The notes: generated by a model not told the origin, from the letters alone. Numbered from the stretch's first letter, positions 20,722 to 32,815 are shown. The stretch is 64,000 bases of DNA from Tubulanus polymorphus (GCF_964204645.1 NC_134025.1:8871001-8935000); one strand, 5' to 3'. Made by a program: numbers and translations.

Positions 20722-20965
20722 GTTAGATGAGTTGAGGTGTTACGATGTTTTAGTTAGATGGATGGGAATAGTGAAGATGAGAGAACAAATCACTGTTCAA
20801 TCACAGGATGAAGTAATGCAGTAATCTGTCTCCTGTATCTGCACACAATGTTTACATGTATCTGTAACAACTGTTCAATCAGTCCGAAATCTACAGCAGT
20901 ATAATGTAGAGAAATTGTAAAGACATCCAATTGTGGCGAAGGAACGTGACTGATTGATAACAGTT
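20722..20965 (-). repeat. Outer inverted repeat, right arm
   Basis: This is the inverse of 12,410-12,650 over about 240 bases, giving an 8.5-kb inverted-repeat span. Confidence 0.85.
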
Positions 20966-21206
20966 GTGTTATTGACATCAGGGACCAGTTTCATATTGAA
21001 AATAACATTTAATTTGATCAATCCTTACCAAATATACACCACCGATATAAAAGACAATTGAATGGATTCAATAAAAAAATGTAAAACACAGATTCCATTT
21101 CAAAACATGGTTTCATAACAAAGACTATAAAACTGGTCCCTTATAATCAAATCAACAACCGATAAATAAGAGATAAATGTAACTTATCTTAAATTTCTAT
21201 TCAGTG

Positions 21207-21537
21207 AATCCTGATGTCCTGTGCAGAATCCATGACAGTCTTATTGTAAAACAGTGATTTCGGATGTCCTGTGCAGAATCCATGAGTCATATTGTAAAAC
21301 AGTGATTCCTGATGTCCTGTGCAGAATCCAAGGAAGTCTGATTGTAAAGCAATGTTACCTTGTCCTGTATTTAATCCAATTAAGTCATGTTAAGTGCTGA
21401 TTCCTTGTACTGTATTGAATCCAATTAAGTACCGGTATTACTGTAAAGCACAGATTCCGGTTGTCCAACGCCGATTCCAAGAAAGTCTTATTTGTAACAC
21501 ACTGATTCCTTGTTGTCCTGTACTGAATCCAAGTTCC
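21207..21537 (+). repeat. Tandem array of about 57-bp units (about 6)
   Basis: Units contain GATGTCCTGTGCAGAATCCA...TTGTAAAACAGTGATT. The first three are about 85-90 % alike and later ones decay. It is noncoding. Confidence 0.85.
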
Positions 21538-22690
21538 CATTGTAGAGATACCTATGGTAGACAAATCAACGAATGTTTTCTTTCCTTAGATAACTGCAGG
21601 ATTATCAAATTCAAAATTCAAACTTACAAATTAAATTGTTCGCTCCAATCTGTAGTTCATTTAGTCCAGGGCTTTCTATCTACCGTTTAGGTTTTGCTTC
21701 CAGAGTTCAACATCAAACATAAAAGATAGTAATGAAGATAGATGAATAGATGAATATTATCTGTTTCTGAAACTGATGAAAACATTCAAGATGAAATAAA
21801 CTTACACAGTTTTCACTGTTTCTGATGTCAATTCTTTATAAAACGGTTGAACACATCTACAAATGAAAGCAGAAAGTATTTAAAAATTGATACTGAATAA
21901 AAACAGAATAAATCCATAAAACCAGGTAAAACTAATTCACTGAATATCATTTATGAACATATTAGGCCCACAACATAGCCAAACCCATGGTCAAGAAATA
22001 TCAGAGTCAGATGACTGTCAGCCCTTGAGGTTTTGGGCCCCATATTCTAAATTCGGTGATCCGCACCTCTCCGCATAAACGGTTCAATCAATTACATTAA
22101 ATATCATTGTTTCAGATTCAAAATGTCATCAGCAATTCACATTGCCATTGGTTAATTTTAAGATATCTTCACTAGAGAGAATAGAAAGATTTTAGCCTGG
22201 ATTCTGTCATTCAGCAGATTGCGTCAATCACGAGAGGTGCTTTGGATCTGCACTTATACCCTACATTCCTAGATCCACCCTTGTCAGTAAATTATGGGCC
22301 CTTTCAGTTTTTCAACTTGTCTTGCTTGACTGATTTTCACCATGTGCACCTAGACTCACCTCTGAAATATGATTACCCACAATATCTAAGATGAAATATT
22401 TTTCGTCATGATATCCCTAATGTTACGATTACTTATCGAATATTGAAATACTGATTTCTGGGTTCTTTCTGGGGCTGTTTATGTTTGAAATTAGGGGAGG
22501 TTTTTGCTTGTCGCGATAGTTGAGTACGCCATCTTGATATTGATATTGATGTGTTGATAGTGTCTCAGATTCCCGCGCTGCCGCGCTTTCAAAATGTGCA
22601 ATGTCGATATCGAGTTTCAATCGAGGTCGAATCCTGGCAGAGGTGATCTCAGGTGCAGGTCTCAGAAATCACCGGTCCCCTGAATTACGA
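21538..22690. other. No recognised gene
   Basis: AT-rich unique-looking sequence with no convincing exon on either strand. The end (22,600-22,690) contains GAGGTCGAATCCTGGCAG, a B-box-like word adjoining the satellite that follows. Confidence 0.4.
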
Positions 22691-23625
22691 TTATTCTGGG
22701 GTCTTTGGGCGTCAATTAGACCCCAAGGAGCCCTTGCACCGGGCAACAACTATATACTGGACTGTAGCTCTTGAATAGATGTATCTTCTCTGAAAATTTC
22801 AGAGACTTTGACCGTTTTGTATTTTATTTATGAATTTATTTATAATATTTTTGTTATTTTGGGGTTTTGGGGTCAATTAAACCCCCAAGGAGCCCTTGCA
22901 CTGGGCAACAACTATATACTGGGCTGTAGCTCTCGAATAGTTCTATCTTCTCTGAAAGTTTCAGAGACTTTGACCGTTTTGTATTTTTCTTGTTATTTCT
23001 AAACATTATTTTTGATATTTTGGAGTCTTTGGGCGTCAATAAGACCCCCCAAGGAGTCCCTGCACCAGGCAACAACTATATACTGGACTGTAGCTCTCGA
23101 ATAGTTCTATCTTCTCTGAAAGTTTCAGAGACTTTGACCGTTTTGTATTTTTCTTGTTATTTCTAAACATTATTTTTGATATTTTGGAGTCTTTGGGCGT
23201 CAATTAGACCCCCAAGGAGCCCTTGCACCGGGCAACAATTATATACTGGGCTGTAGCTCTCGAATAGTTCTATCTTCTCTGAAAGTTTCAGAGACTTTGA
23301 CCGTTTTGTATTTTACTTATTTATTTCTTATTTTTGATATCTTGGGGTCTTTGGGCGTCAATTAGACCCCTAAAGAGCCCCTGCACCGGGCAACAACTTC
23401 ATACTGGACCGTAGCTCTTGTTTAGGTCTATCTTTTCTGAAAGTTTCAGAGACTTTGACCGTTTTGTATTTTATTTATGAATTTATTTATTTTTTTGACA
23501 ATATTTTCGTTATTTTGGGGTCAAGTAGACCCCCAAGGAGCCCTTGCACCAGGCGAAAATTATAAACACCGGGCTGTAACTCTTGCATAGCTCTATCTTC
23601 GATGGAAATTTCGGGAAAATCGGCC
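22691..23625 (+). repeat. About 160-bp satellite, six tandem units
   Basis: Units begin near 22,697, 22,858, 23,020, 23,181, 23,341 and 23,514 with (G)GGGTCTTTGGGCGTCAATTA. They contain CCTTGCACCGGGCAACAACT, TGTAGCTCTCGAATAGTTCT and TTTCAGAGACTTTGACCGTT, and end in a T-rich ATTTATTT tract. The third and fourth units are the most alike. The last unit is divergent in its second half. Confidence 0.93.
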
Positions 23626-24174
23626 CTAATGAGGTCTCCATAGAGACCGGGAACCAGTCTACGTTGCTGCCGAGCCCGGTTCCGTGTCCGTACAATAACA
23701 ACTACAAATGAATTAGATAATAATAATAGGTAATAAATTTGAATCGAGTGATGAAATAAATTTGAATCGAGTGATACCGAATCCAGTGCTCGCTTCACAA
23801 CGGTCAGGTGTGGTGGGTCTGTAAGGGACACTCAATCGAAAAATCAAACGAAATTTACCAACCAAATAATATAAATAACAGGGACAATCCATATTTTAAG
23901 ATAAAAAAACCAGAGATAACCTGGGCAAAACTACTCATGAAAATTCAATTGTTACATTGTTTCTGGAATAGTACAGAATTCTGGTTTTAAGCATATATAT
24001 ATCCTGTGGCTACGGGCTTGAGCTGGGTCAGTTACATTTGGAGTTCGCTTTTTGAATATCTCAACAGCATTTGACATCCCTGCAATTAAAATTAAACACA
24101 ACTTTTTGTATTTGAAAAACCATGAAAAAACTACAAGAAAAATCCAAGACACAGGAAAACCTTATCTACAGTAA
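23626..24174. other. Intergenic, downstream of PDE12
   Basis: A 24-base direct duplication (AATTTGAATCGAGTGAT) lies near 23,738-23,775; otherwise there are no features. The 3' end of PDE12 transcripts should fall here, but no clear AATAAA is seen on the minus strand. Confidence 0.4.
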
Positions 24175-26599
24175 TCATCTTTTATTCCAATATACATCGC
24201 ATACAAGAGCTAAGTGATCTGATGGAAAAACTTGATTTGGTAAAGCACTATGTACTAATATCTCTTCAGCATTAGGCAATGGAACCACTTGATCCAATGT
24301 GAATTGTTCTTTATCGACAAATATCCAGTCAAGAGTTCCGCAGAAACCAGGGACAAAATTAGTAAACTTTGGTATTCCACATGCATTTACTATTGGTAAT
24401 TTATGCTTGAGTGATGCACCATCTGCATATTCCGGTTTACCCGCTGCAAATTAAGATAAGAAAATGGAAACAATTATCTTTTCTGTATTTTTGTTCCAAT
24501 TTTTCACTCAATAAGATGTAAACACCTGACAACCATCCTGGATCATTTTCACAAATGAAACCATTTTGAAGATAGCGTAATACAGCACTATTGATGCTGC
24601 TGTTAAAATCACCGGCAAATATAACTGCTGGATCTTTGTCCTGAAAATATATATAAATAAACTAATTGATCTGTTAGCTCATTAAGACGTTATTGTGCGG
24701 TGAAATTTTTTACACAGCTCATCACACTTGTTTGTGCCAAAAAGAGATAGAAATAGGGACTAAAAATTGAATTTGACAGTAGTAAGTCTAGAATGAGATG
24801 GGGATGAGTTCGACTACATATCATATTCATATGAGCCTATAAAATCCTCCTTTGTGTTTTTCTTTATTATCATCTACATGTTTCATCTTACCTTCAATCT
24901 GTACATGTGAACTACGGCGTGAATATGCTGTAAGCACACGTTTATTTGAAGTAGACGGATGTGATCAGCATTTGGGTGGAAATACAGATGAGAAGTTGCA
25001 ACTACCACACAATTCTCCGGATTCATAACCGATTCCAATACAAGGACCTACATCATAAGTAGATGTAGAAATTATCAGTAACAATTAGCATTTCTCCAGC
25101 TGATCGAAAAATAGGAGAAATAGTTAGTTCATTCTACTATTTTAGTTCGTGTACATGCCTGTAATATGGTATTTCGCTCGTCAAATCTTTCTTTCAGTTG
25201 TTGGCATTTTTCAATTTTATCTCTAAGCTCAGCAAACTGACTGTTACTACCAAATTCATCTCTTAACATGATATCATGGCATCCTAATAATCTTTAAAGA
25301 AAATTGAATTGTCTCAAACAACATATACTATATCACATTGTCAAAATCTTAATATGTACTTACTTAAATTTGCTTTTTCTAAAGAATATTGCAGTTCCCT
25401 CTGCTATTTCCCCTTTCCCTTTGAAATATCCTGTAAAGCTATGAAATGCTGGACACAAATTGTACTTGAAGACTTTGCGATCAACCTCTTGCAGGCACAA
25501 AACATCAGCATTATACCCTCAATAGAAAATAAACACATTATGTGATATATGGTATATACATCCTGCAAGATAAAACTTATGATAATTATTCACCTTGTAA
25601 TTCCTTGATAAACAAATTCAGTCTATAATCAATCTGTAGATATTCCGGTGGGCAATGTGGGAACAACATATTTCGCGAGAAATCTGAATCGGCATAAAGA
25701 TCTGCCAGTAGATTGTAAGACACAATTCGAACCCTGCAATAACATTTTCAGAAGATACATTTCAATACTAGAATGAGGAAATCATATACCTAGTACCAGT
25801 ACCACTTGAAACAAATTCTTGAATATAATTCTCACCCCTTATCATCTAAAATATTTGTAGTCTGTAGATGTCTATTCTCAAATGGACACTTTGCTGGTCC
25901 CTTCTTGACGCAGTTTTTTGTCACCATTTCCTCAGGGAACCCGCGAAGAGAACCTCTAATCGGTGTGCATTCCATTTTGATACGATGTTCCAAATCATCA
26001 TCAGTTGGAACGTACATTTCACCTTTTCCTATGAGCGACCACTTACAAGCAGATTCAGGTGGATTCTTCTTAATCTTTTTAATTCCCGCTTGAGCGTCCA
26101 AATCATCACGTATCTCTCTGAACCAATTGATCTCACATGGCGTTTCATCATCGACGAATTCAAACTCGATCCGAGGTACGATAGGAAAACCTGATAAACA
26201 TACTTCAGGTAGCTCGGTAGAAGTCACTGTCGGCATGTTGATTTCTACATCGAAAACAGTTTCTCCGATACGCAATTGAGAACCACTTGTCCATGCATCT
26301 AAGTTAGGCTTTTCAATATCAACCTACAAGTAGGCGGCAAGATATCTAATTTTTCACTACAAACTGCTTCCAAGTGATCACGATTAAAGTACATTTCACT
26401 CTTGGCCTATTACCTTTTTATCTGCATTGAGCAATTCAACTAGAATACGTCTTTCCGATTCATTGCCAGTTTGGGACTTTTTCTTCTTTTTCTTAAATAC
26501 ATGTTTTTCTACATTGAGTTGAAGTCGTTCAATTGTAGTCCCCAATGGTTCCGTCTTTAGACGATCAAAATTATAAACTCTAGTGTTATCTTCAGACAT
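24175..26599 (-). CDS. PDE12: 2',5'-phosphodiesterase 12 (PDE12), 8 coding exons
   Basis: Exons: 26414-26599, 26323-25836, 25733-25594, 25517-25364, 25291-25159, 25047-24892, 24640-24526, 24443-24175; 546 aa. The N-terminal half carries the PDE12 region (LPEVCLSGFPIVPRIEFEF, CTPIRGSLRG). The C-terminal half is the exo-endo-phosphatase fold: VSYNLLADLYADSDFSRN, LCLQEVD with catalytic Glu282, SHLYFHP with His387, AGDFN with Asp430 and Asn432, and SDH at 532-534. PDE12 is a Mg-dependent enzyme that cleaves 2',5'-oligoadenylate and trims poly(A), in vertebrates inside mitochondria. Here the start Met is not followed by a targeting peptide, and an acceptor-like TTCCTTTTTAAAG sits just upstream, so a first exon with the presequence may be missing from this model. 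Intron 5 has a GC donor (CAG|GCATGT). Confidence 0.93.
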
Positions 26600-26688
26600 T
26601 CCATACCTTTAAAAAGGAAAGTGAACAAATAAAAAAAGCTTTCTATCTGATAAAGATATAAATAAAGGCAGGTATAGGTCTAGTCAGT

Positions 26689-27188
26689 AACCTGACTATG
26701 GTTTAGTTTCACGATCGGATATTTTCAAAAACCACATTTTTGTTGGTATAAGCTCATCCGATAATAAAAAGCTTACCACCAACGATTAGGTAACTAACTA
26801 GTATAGGTCGAAAACGATGTGAAAGTAGTCTCCGTCAATTACAAAAGCAGCGTTTTTGTTTGTTGCTACTGGGGGAAATAGCTGTATCATATTGCTGAAA
26901 GTAGAACATACAGGTATACAACTCCTAGTGACTGTCATCCACAAGTCATGTGCAGTAGCCTTAGCATTCACCCAGTGATCTCCGTCGCTCTACGATCCTA
27001 GTGTAACCAACCTATGGTACATCAGACACTAAGGTTCTTGGTGAACCTTAGCATAGCGAACTAGTAGGGCGAAGATTAGTTAGTTACCTAATCGTTGGTG
27101 GTAAGCTTTTTATAATCGGATGAGCTTATACCAACAAAAATGTGGTTTGTGAAAATATCCGATCGTGAATCTAAACCACAGACAGGTT
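26689..27188. mobile_element. MITE with 112-bp terminal inverted repeats (500 bp)
   Basis: The left arm 26,689-26,801 and right arm 27,073-27,188 are about 95 % inverse copies (AACCTG-CTGTGGTTTAG, CACGATCGGATATTTTCA, ACCACATTTTTGTTGGTATA, AAGCTTACCACCAACGATTA). The core has no transposase. Single ends of the same family are at 785-829 and 33,424-33,473. Confidence 0.88.
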
Positions 27189-28440
27189 TTTAGGTGAAGA
27201 TGATATCAATGATGGGACGCAGTACTACAGGCTACGTCACAATCCTTGCAGCAAGAAATCTACTACAAGAAATCAAGTCACAACGAGTCATGGTGTCACT
27301 GGAAGTCAGAAAGCTTAAGTCTAAACTGTTATATTTCAACAAACCTGAAGGTGATCTGCAATCTCTCTTCTTGGTCGACTGATCGTACGCTCAAAACGGG
27401 TGCCATTTTTAATAAATATGTTGATAATTTTCTTACATGTAAACAAGTGGACTGTTTAAATCGCAAGGCACTCAGCAAAAACATCAATTACCAGGCAAGA
27501 AAAGTAAAAATTTGGGAAGGGGTGCGATATTATCGCCCAAAATGAAAAAAAAATCTTGCAAAATATCGTACGCGACGACCTTGAGATTAAAACCCTGTCA
27601 CCGAGCTTTGAAATTCAAGTAAGATTTTATTCACTGTATTTTGGCTTCAGTATAAAACAAAATGATAGGTCTAACTGCAGTTTGGGTCACCTATCCACTA
27701 GGTGGCGATAGTGTTATGGTAATGAGATCGGTGGAAGCATTTGAATGACATCCGGATTAATACTATGTGATTTTCTCCCAATAAGCTAACCCCTATATAT
27801 AAAGGTTTTGTTTTTCTACAGTCAATACTGCTTTTCATTGTTGGTTCGCATTATCCAGTCAACATCAGTCATGAATTCCAAAAGCTGACAAAACCATTAA
27901 AAGAAACATGAAATCAAGATTTATCAAATGGAATATTGAATTACATTCATTTATTCATCAAGGTAGTACAGAACACCAATATATAAAATTTGTTCATGAT
28001 ACAAGTTACAATGACCAATTAGCAGGCCAATAGAAGAGAATTCAGCATTCAGCAATTTTAATTTTTTGAAAAACCAGTCCCTACAATGGTCAACATAGAA
28101 TTTTAGTCATCACTGCACTTCATACTCTGCTTAGGTGTTGCAATAAAATGTAATCAACGATTTTACAACTAAAATGAATAGTAATATTTACAGAAAATAA
28201 AAACAAAGTTACAAAATACTGCTACAACAGACATCATACAGAACAGATATAAAATGTTTTCAGTAGTATAGTCGACTCGCCTGTCATAACTTCGTGAAAT
28301 TTTATCTTAACGCGCATCCATCCGAGTGTAGGGCCACATCTCCTGACAGAGGAATTGGGTGAAACATGAAATGCACTTTAAGTAAACCCATTCGATAATA
28401 GTTCAATAGATCTATCCCAACTATCAAATTAGACGCTCGC
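27189..28440. other. Intergenic / 3' UTR of the RBM gene
   Basis: No further gene is visible. The 3' UTR of the minus-strand RBM gene should run from 28,440 towards a minus-strand AATAAA at 27,950-27,955. Upstream PDE12 exons could also hide between 26,640 and 28,000, but none is recognised. Confidence 0.45.
27950..27955 (-). promoter_or_regulatory. Candidate polyadenylation signal AATAAA of the RBM gene
   Basis: This is the first AATAAA on the minus strand after the stop codon at 28,441, giving a 3' UTR near 500 bases. Confidence 0.45.
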
Positions 28441-31400
28441 TTAGTAGGAAGATCTACTGTTATAGTTTGACGATCCGCCGCCTCCGCTACCGCCGCCGCG
28501 ACTACTGAATCCATTGCGGCTGCTCGAACCGGTCGCGTAACTGCCACCGCCTCCGCCGCTGGATCCTGACGGATAATCGCGAGACGAACTATATCCGCTA
28601 GTCGACGTACCGCTGTATCCCATCTTATCACCGCTCGATCGTCCCGTGTCGCGAGACGCGTAACCGGAGTCTCTCGGCGATCGGACGTCACGCGACGAAT
28701 ATTCCCCTCCGCTGCTTCGCGGGAATTGACGTACATCTTCTTGTCTGAAAATAATTATCGTAATTGTCATTTAATTTCTATAGTACCCTTCCTGACTGAG
28801 ATAATGTTCAATGCCATTGATGCTCGTTAGTTGGTATTTATTGCCCCCAGCCTATTTCTCCCAACTTTAACCATGTACTTGTGTCAGTCATATCTCCCTA
28901 AAAAGTAGAATCTAAGCACTCAGATGTGATCAATTTAGGCCAGGTATCGATTAACTCCAGCTAGGTATAGAGGCAATGAGGATAACTGTCTTGCCTGGGG
29001 ACACTACAGTAATGTATGGGGTTTTCAAAGCCACGACCTGGCTTTCCTGAGTGGAAGGCTCTAATCACTCGCCAACGCTGCTCCACAAAAGAGGGCACAT
29101 ATCAAATTATATCGTATTCGTACAACTCAGAATGATGAATAATGAAACAGTATTTCTACCTTTCTCTTCTGTAGTATTCAGGTGGCGGTCGAGAGTATGG
29201 ATCACGTTCTTCGCGGTCTCGTCCACCATCTCTATCGTAAGGAGCCGACGAAAATCGATCTCGGTAATACGGGTCCCGATCGTACGGTGCCGGTGCACGT
29301 CTGTACATGTCGTAGTCTGGCGGTGGAGATCTTCTCGGATACGGATCGTAACGATCTCTGCTATATGGATCAGAGTACGGTCTACGATAATCCGATTGGT
29401 ACCTATTTGAATAATGAATGATTACATCGATTAAATCGTCTTGAATTCAGGAATAATTTTCATTCACATCTCATTTCAAACTTACCTATCTCGACCTCTA
29501 TCATAATCATCCATTCGTCTACCGCTATCACCATTCCTCGAGTACGGACTGGGTCGATCATATCCACGACTAGGACCTCTCATCGCACCGCCTCCACGGC
29601 TGCTTCCACCTCGACTTCCGCCTCTTCCACGACTACCGCCCCTAAAAATCAACAATACTATCTCAATCTCGGCAAGCTCTATGCATCCACAGGAATCATG
29701 ACATTCAATTCAACGAAAAGGCAGTTAATACTCAATAATTCAAGTACATCAACCCTGACAAAGAGACATTTATCGCAAATTTCACGCAATCGATTTCGTT
29801 CAATCCCCGTCTATTCTAATCATGAAATATCGCACAGCCGTAACCTCCACGACGTTACATGTTTCCTTGAACGGGCAGACAGGAATGCATATGTACCGCT
29901 AAAACTGCTCGTGCTTTGATCGTAAATTTATAAGGAGTCTCGCCGTTAAACGCCACGTTATTAATAATAACTTTCTTAACGATCATTCGCAACGAATCGG
30001 AAAAGCGTTTCGCAGTTTTAAAGGCATTTCGCACACACTATGTAATAAGGCATGTTTATCTATGTTCTCAACTACATAGGATCGGAACTTTTAATGTATT
30101 ATCTTAGTACGGCTAACACATTCTATAAAGTATCGAAAGAAGGAGTTTTAGCTCATTAACGCTAGCAGTGACACGTGAATCGACCCGATGACAATCCGCA
30201 CTGTCACGAGCAGATTGAACGCATGCCCGAGAAAATACAAGTCGCAACAGCGATAGAAAGTGGTGGTAGAGAGTACAACCTCTTGTTAACAGATTTTACA
30301 ATACGCAACGATTTTTTTTCTCGCATCATTCATACATTCGATAGCGGATGTATACAAACCTTCCACGCGATCCACTGCCTTCTCTTCTCGGACCTTTCGA
30401 TTTCGATAGCTGTTACGGAGGATAAACAAACATTGACGTGAATTAATTCAAGCGGATGACGTATAACGACGGAGAATTCGTACGCAGTACAAACAACGCA
30501 ATCACGTTTCAATTTTGATTTCGATCGGATAGACACACGCTGACCGCTTCGAACATCGGACGTATGTTTATGCAAGTCGGACGATCATGAAACGGTTTAT
30601 TCAGTTGTTTTTTTTTTTTTAATGCTGAAATAGAAGACTGAAGGAAAATGATGATACGCAATTCAACATACGACACAATTATTTGGAAATTACAAAATCA
30701 CATTCGGCAAGTTCACTTTCAGAATTCCACGGACTACTTTCCCATCAACCCTCTTGATACTGGACTGATACAAGTCGCAGAAGCAGCAGCAGCAACAGCG
30801 ATCCACCAGACTTAATACATATACAACTCGGTATATGTGCCGATTTAAGGTGCGTACGGTATTAAAGACGCTTCCATTCACACGGTGCACGTGGTTTGAA
30901 TTAAGAAACGTGGCAATTTTCCTGTATAAACGCTTTTAAACGCAATTTACGTGTAGCCCAACTCACACAGTTGGTTACAGGTACAAGAAACGAGAAATCT
31001 GAACGGTTAGTCGACGCAGTAGTGGTCCTAATCCTATGCTCCTTTCCGCAAATGAACTCAGTAACAAGAGGGTTAACTATACGGTATTTTTTTCATACGC
31101 TCAATCGAACACTGCAATATTTCGGTATCGCTATCGGATGCCATTTACGCAGAATATTTTCACAATATAAGTTTCGCTTCGGCAAATAATTTCCGAAAAC
31201 CGCGAGCAAAACCTCCACCGATCATAATAGTCATCGCTAATGTAGAATAGATTCGCAACTTGAAGAATGACGGGTAGAGACCTATGACGTCTCATAAATA
31301 AACAAGCTCTGAACGCAACCGGAAGGCTTCAAAGTCAATACGCCATATAGAGACAAATAATTTTTTTCCAAGCTTCATTCAAAAGAGAAACCGACTTAGA

Positions 31401-32318
31401 CCATATTTCTAGTCTAAAAACATGTGCTTAAAGAGTTAAATTATTTCTAATTTCAGGATTTAAAAAATTCTTTAGCAACTGACCAAAATTGATGAATAAA
31501 AAAGAATGTTTAAAAACTGTTGGTAATATATACATAAAAATAAAGTAAACATATGCCATCCTACATACCTCGACATTAATCTTTGTTCCAGCGAATGCTC
31601 TGCCATGCAATGCAGCTATGGCTTTATCGGCCTCATCGCGGTTTTCCATATGCTGTAAAAATGAAACGAGAATATCTTTCTCAATAGACTTTTGTTTGTA
31701 AACATATGATATTCTGCTAACATTAGAATTTACAGCAGTTCAGGTCAGCGCTAAGGATTACGGTAATGATAATAGATTAGAGGGTCCCTACAGATCAGCC
31801 ATTTCTGGATATAAAGAGTTTTCCAAGGAGTTTTATTAAAGGACAAGTTGCAGTCGAGTTTACATTTAGAGGTTTTGCAATCAAATTCCTATTCCATGTA
31901 CGCTACCTACTCAGTTTCTAATTCGGTAACAGCCTAATTGAGTAAACACAAATCCAGGTCCCAACTGAACCGATTTAGGCATAGGTTACTGCACAACTAC
32001 AAACATTTCAAATTGCCTATTCTAAAAATTACAGGCAATTTGCTCGAAATAAAGGAGTTTAAAAGGAATCAAGGACTAAGGAGTTGTAGAGACCCTAGAT
32101 AAGGCTTTGGTTTGTAACCATCTAGGAGTCACTCACTCCTATATTTCTAATCCTTACTTTTCTTTTGCATGTCTGTCATAGTTTCAATTACTTACCACGA
32201 ATCCGAAGTTACCGAGAATGTCACATTCCGCAACGTGTCCATATTCTTCAAAGAGCGTCTTAAGTTTGGCTGGATTTGCGTCATTTGACAAATTTCCCAC
32301 AAAAATCTTTGTAGTCAT
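28441..32318 (-). CDS. RBM4/RBM14-like RNA-binding protein, single RRM with RG/YD/GS-rich tail, 6 coding exons
   Basis: Exons: 32318-32196, 31652-31569, 30409-30360, 29641-29486, 29402-29160, 28744-28441; 319 aa. The RRM spans residues 3-70: RNP2 is KIFVGN (4-9), and RNP1 FGFVHMEN is split by intron 1. KINVELSKSKG closes the domain as in RBM4/RBM14/Lark. A 50-base exon at 30,360-30,409 (SKSKGPRREGSGSRG) is needed to keep the frame; its donor GTTTGT is weak. The tail is RGG-like (SRGRGGSRGG), then Arg/Tyr/Asp/Pro-rich (YDRDPYYRDR), then Gly/Ser/Tyr-rich, a disordered prion-like composition seen in splicing regulators that form condensates. Vertebrate relatives have two RRMs; here there is one and no zinc knuckle. 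A further noncoding 5' exon is implied by the acceptor at 32,329. It is head-to-head with UTP25. Confidence 0.88.
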
Positions 32319-32437
32319 TTTTCTAGAACTGAAAATGATAAATCAGAAATGATAAATAAGTAACTAGCAAATCTGATACTGTCATCTTAATGTGTGAGAA
32401 CTTGTCTTTAGTGATAGAGATATAATGAAAGATCTAA

Positions 32438-32755
32438 GGCCTTTTTATGAACCAGCAAAATCGAAATAGATTAGCTATTTAGATTATATAGCCGATTAGT
32501 GTCAATTAGCATAACCAGGTATGTTGGTTGACAAAAACGCCAGGTAGAAATTATTCAATTATGGCCTACTCAGCAGCGACTTCTACCGAGAACACCATAT
32601 CGGTTGGATTAGATAATCGGCATACTTGCTCGCCAAGCGAGTATGCTAATCGATTATGATAACCAATGTTCATAAAAATGACGGATTATGACATAATCCA
32701 TGCTCATAAAAACGTTTTGCATACTCGAATATACTAATCGAGTGTTCATAAAAAG
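32438..32755. mobile_element. MITE in the shared upstream region (about 318 bp)
   Basis: The ends AAGGCCTTTTTATGAA and TTCATAAAAAGGCCT are inverse. TTCATAAAAA or CTCATAAAAA recurs internally at three more sites. A hairpin (GCATACTTGCTCGCCAAGCG then AGTATGC) is near 32,605-32,635. Confidence 0.75.
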
Positions 32756-32786
32756 GCCTATATTCTCGATAAATGCTAATCGATGA

Positions 32787-32794
32787 TGACGTCA
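32787..32794. promoter_or_regulatory. Perfect CRE/ATF palindrome TGACGTCA
   Basis: TGATGACGTCATAC lies between the MITE and the UTP25 start. It is the standard CREB/ATF site and a common proximal element of housekeeping promoters. Confidence 0.6.
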
Positions 32795-32803
32795 TACACA
32801 ATA

Positions 32804-32815
32804 GCCGCCATCTTT
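32804..32815. promoter_or_regulatory. YY1-like site GCCGCCATCTTT
   Basis: This is the inverse of AAGATGGCGGC, the classic YY1 site near start sites of ribosome-biogenesis and RNA-processing genes, and lies 10 bases from the CRE. Confidence 0.55.

Noticed and set aside
28302-28736. Arg/Ala-rich open frame overlapping the last RBM exon
   Set aside because: It is a shifted-frame shadow; the frame ending SSNYNSRSSY is the one that closes in phase with the upstream exons.
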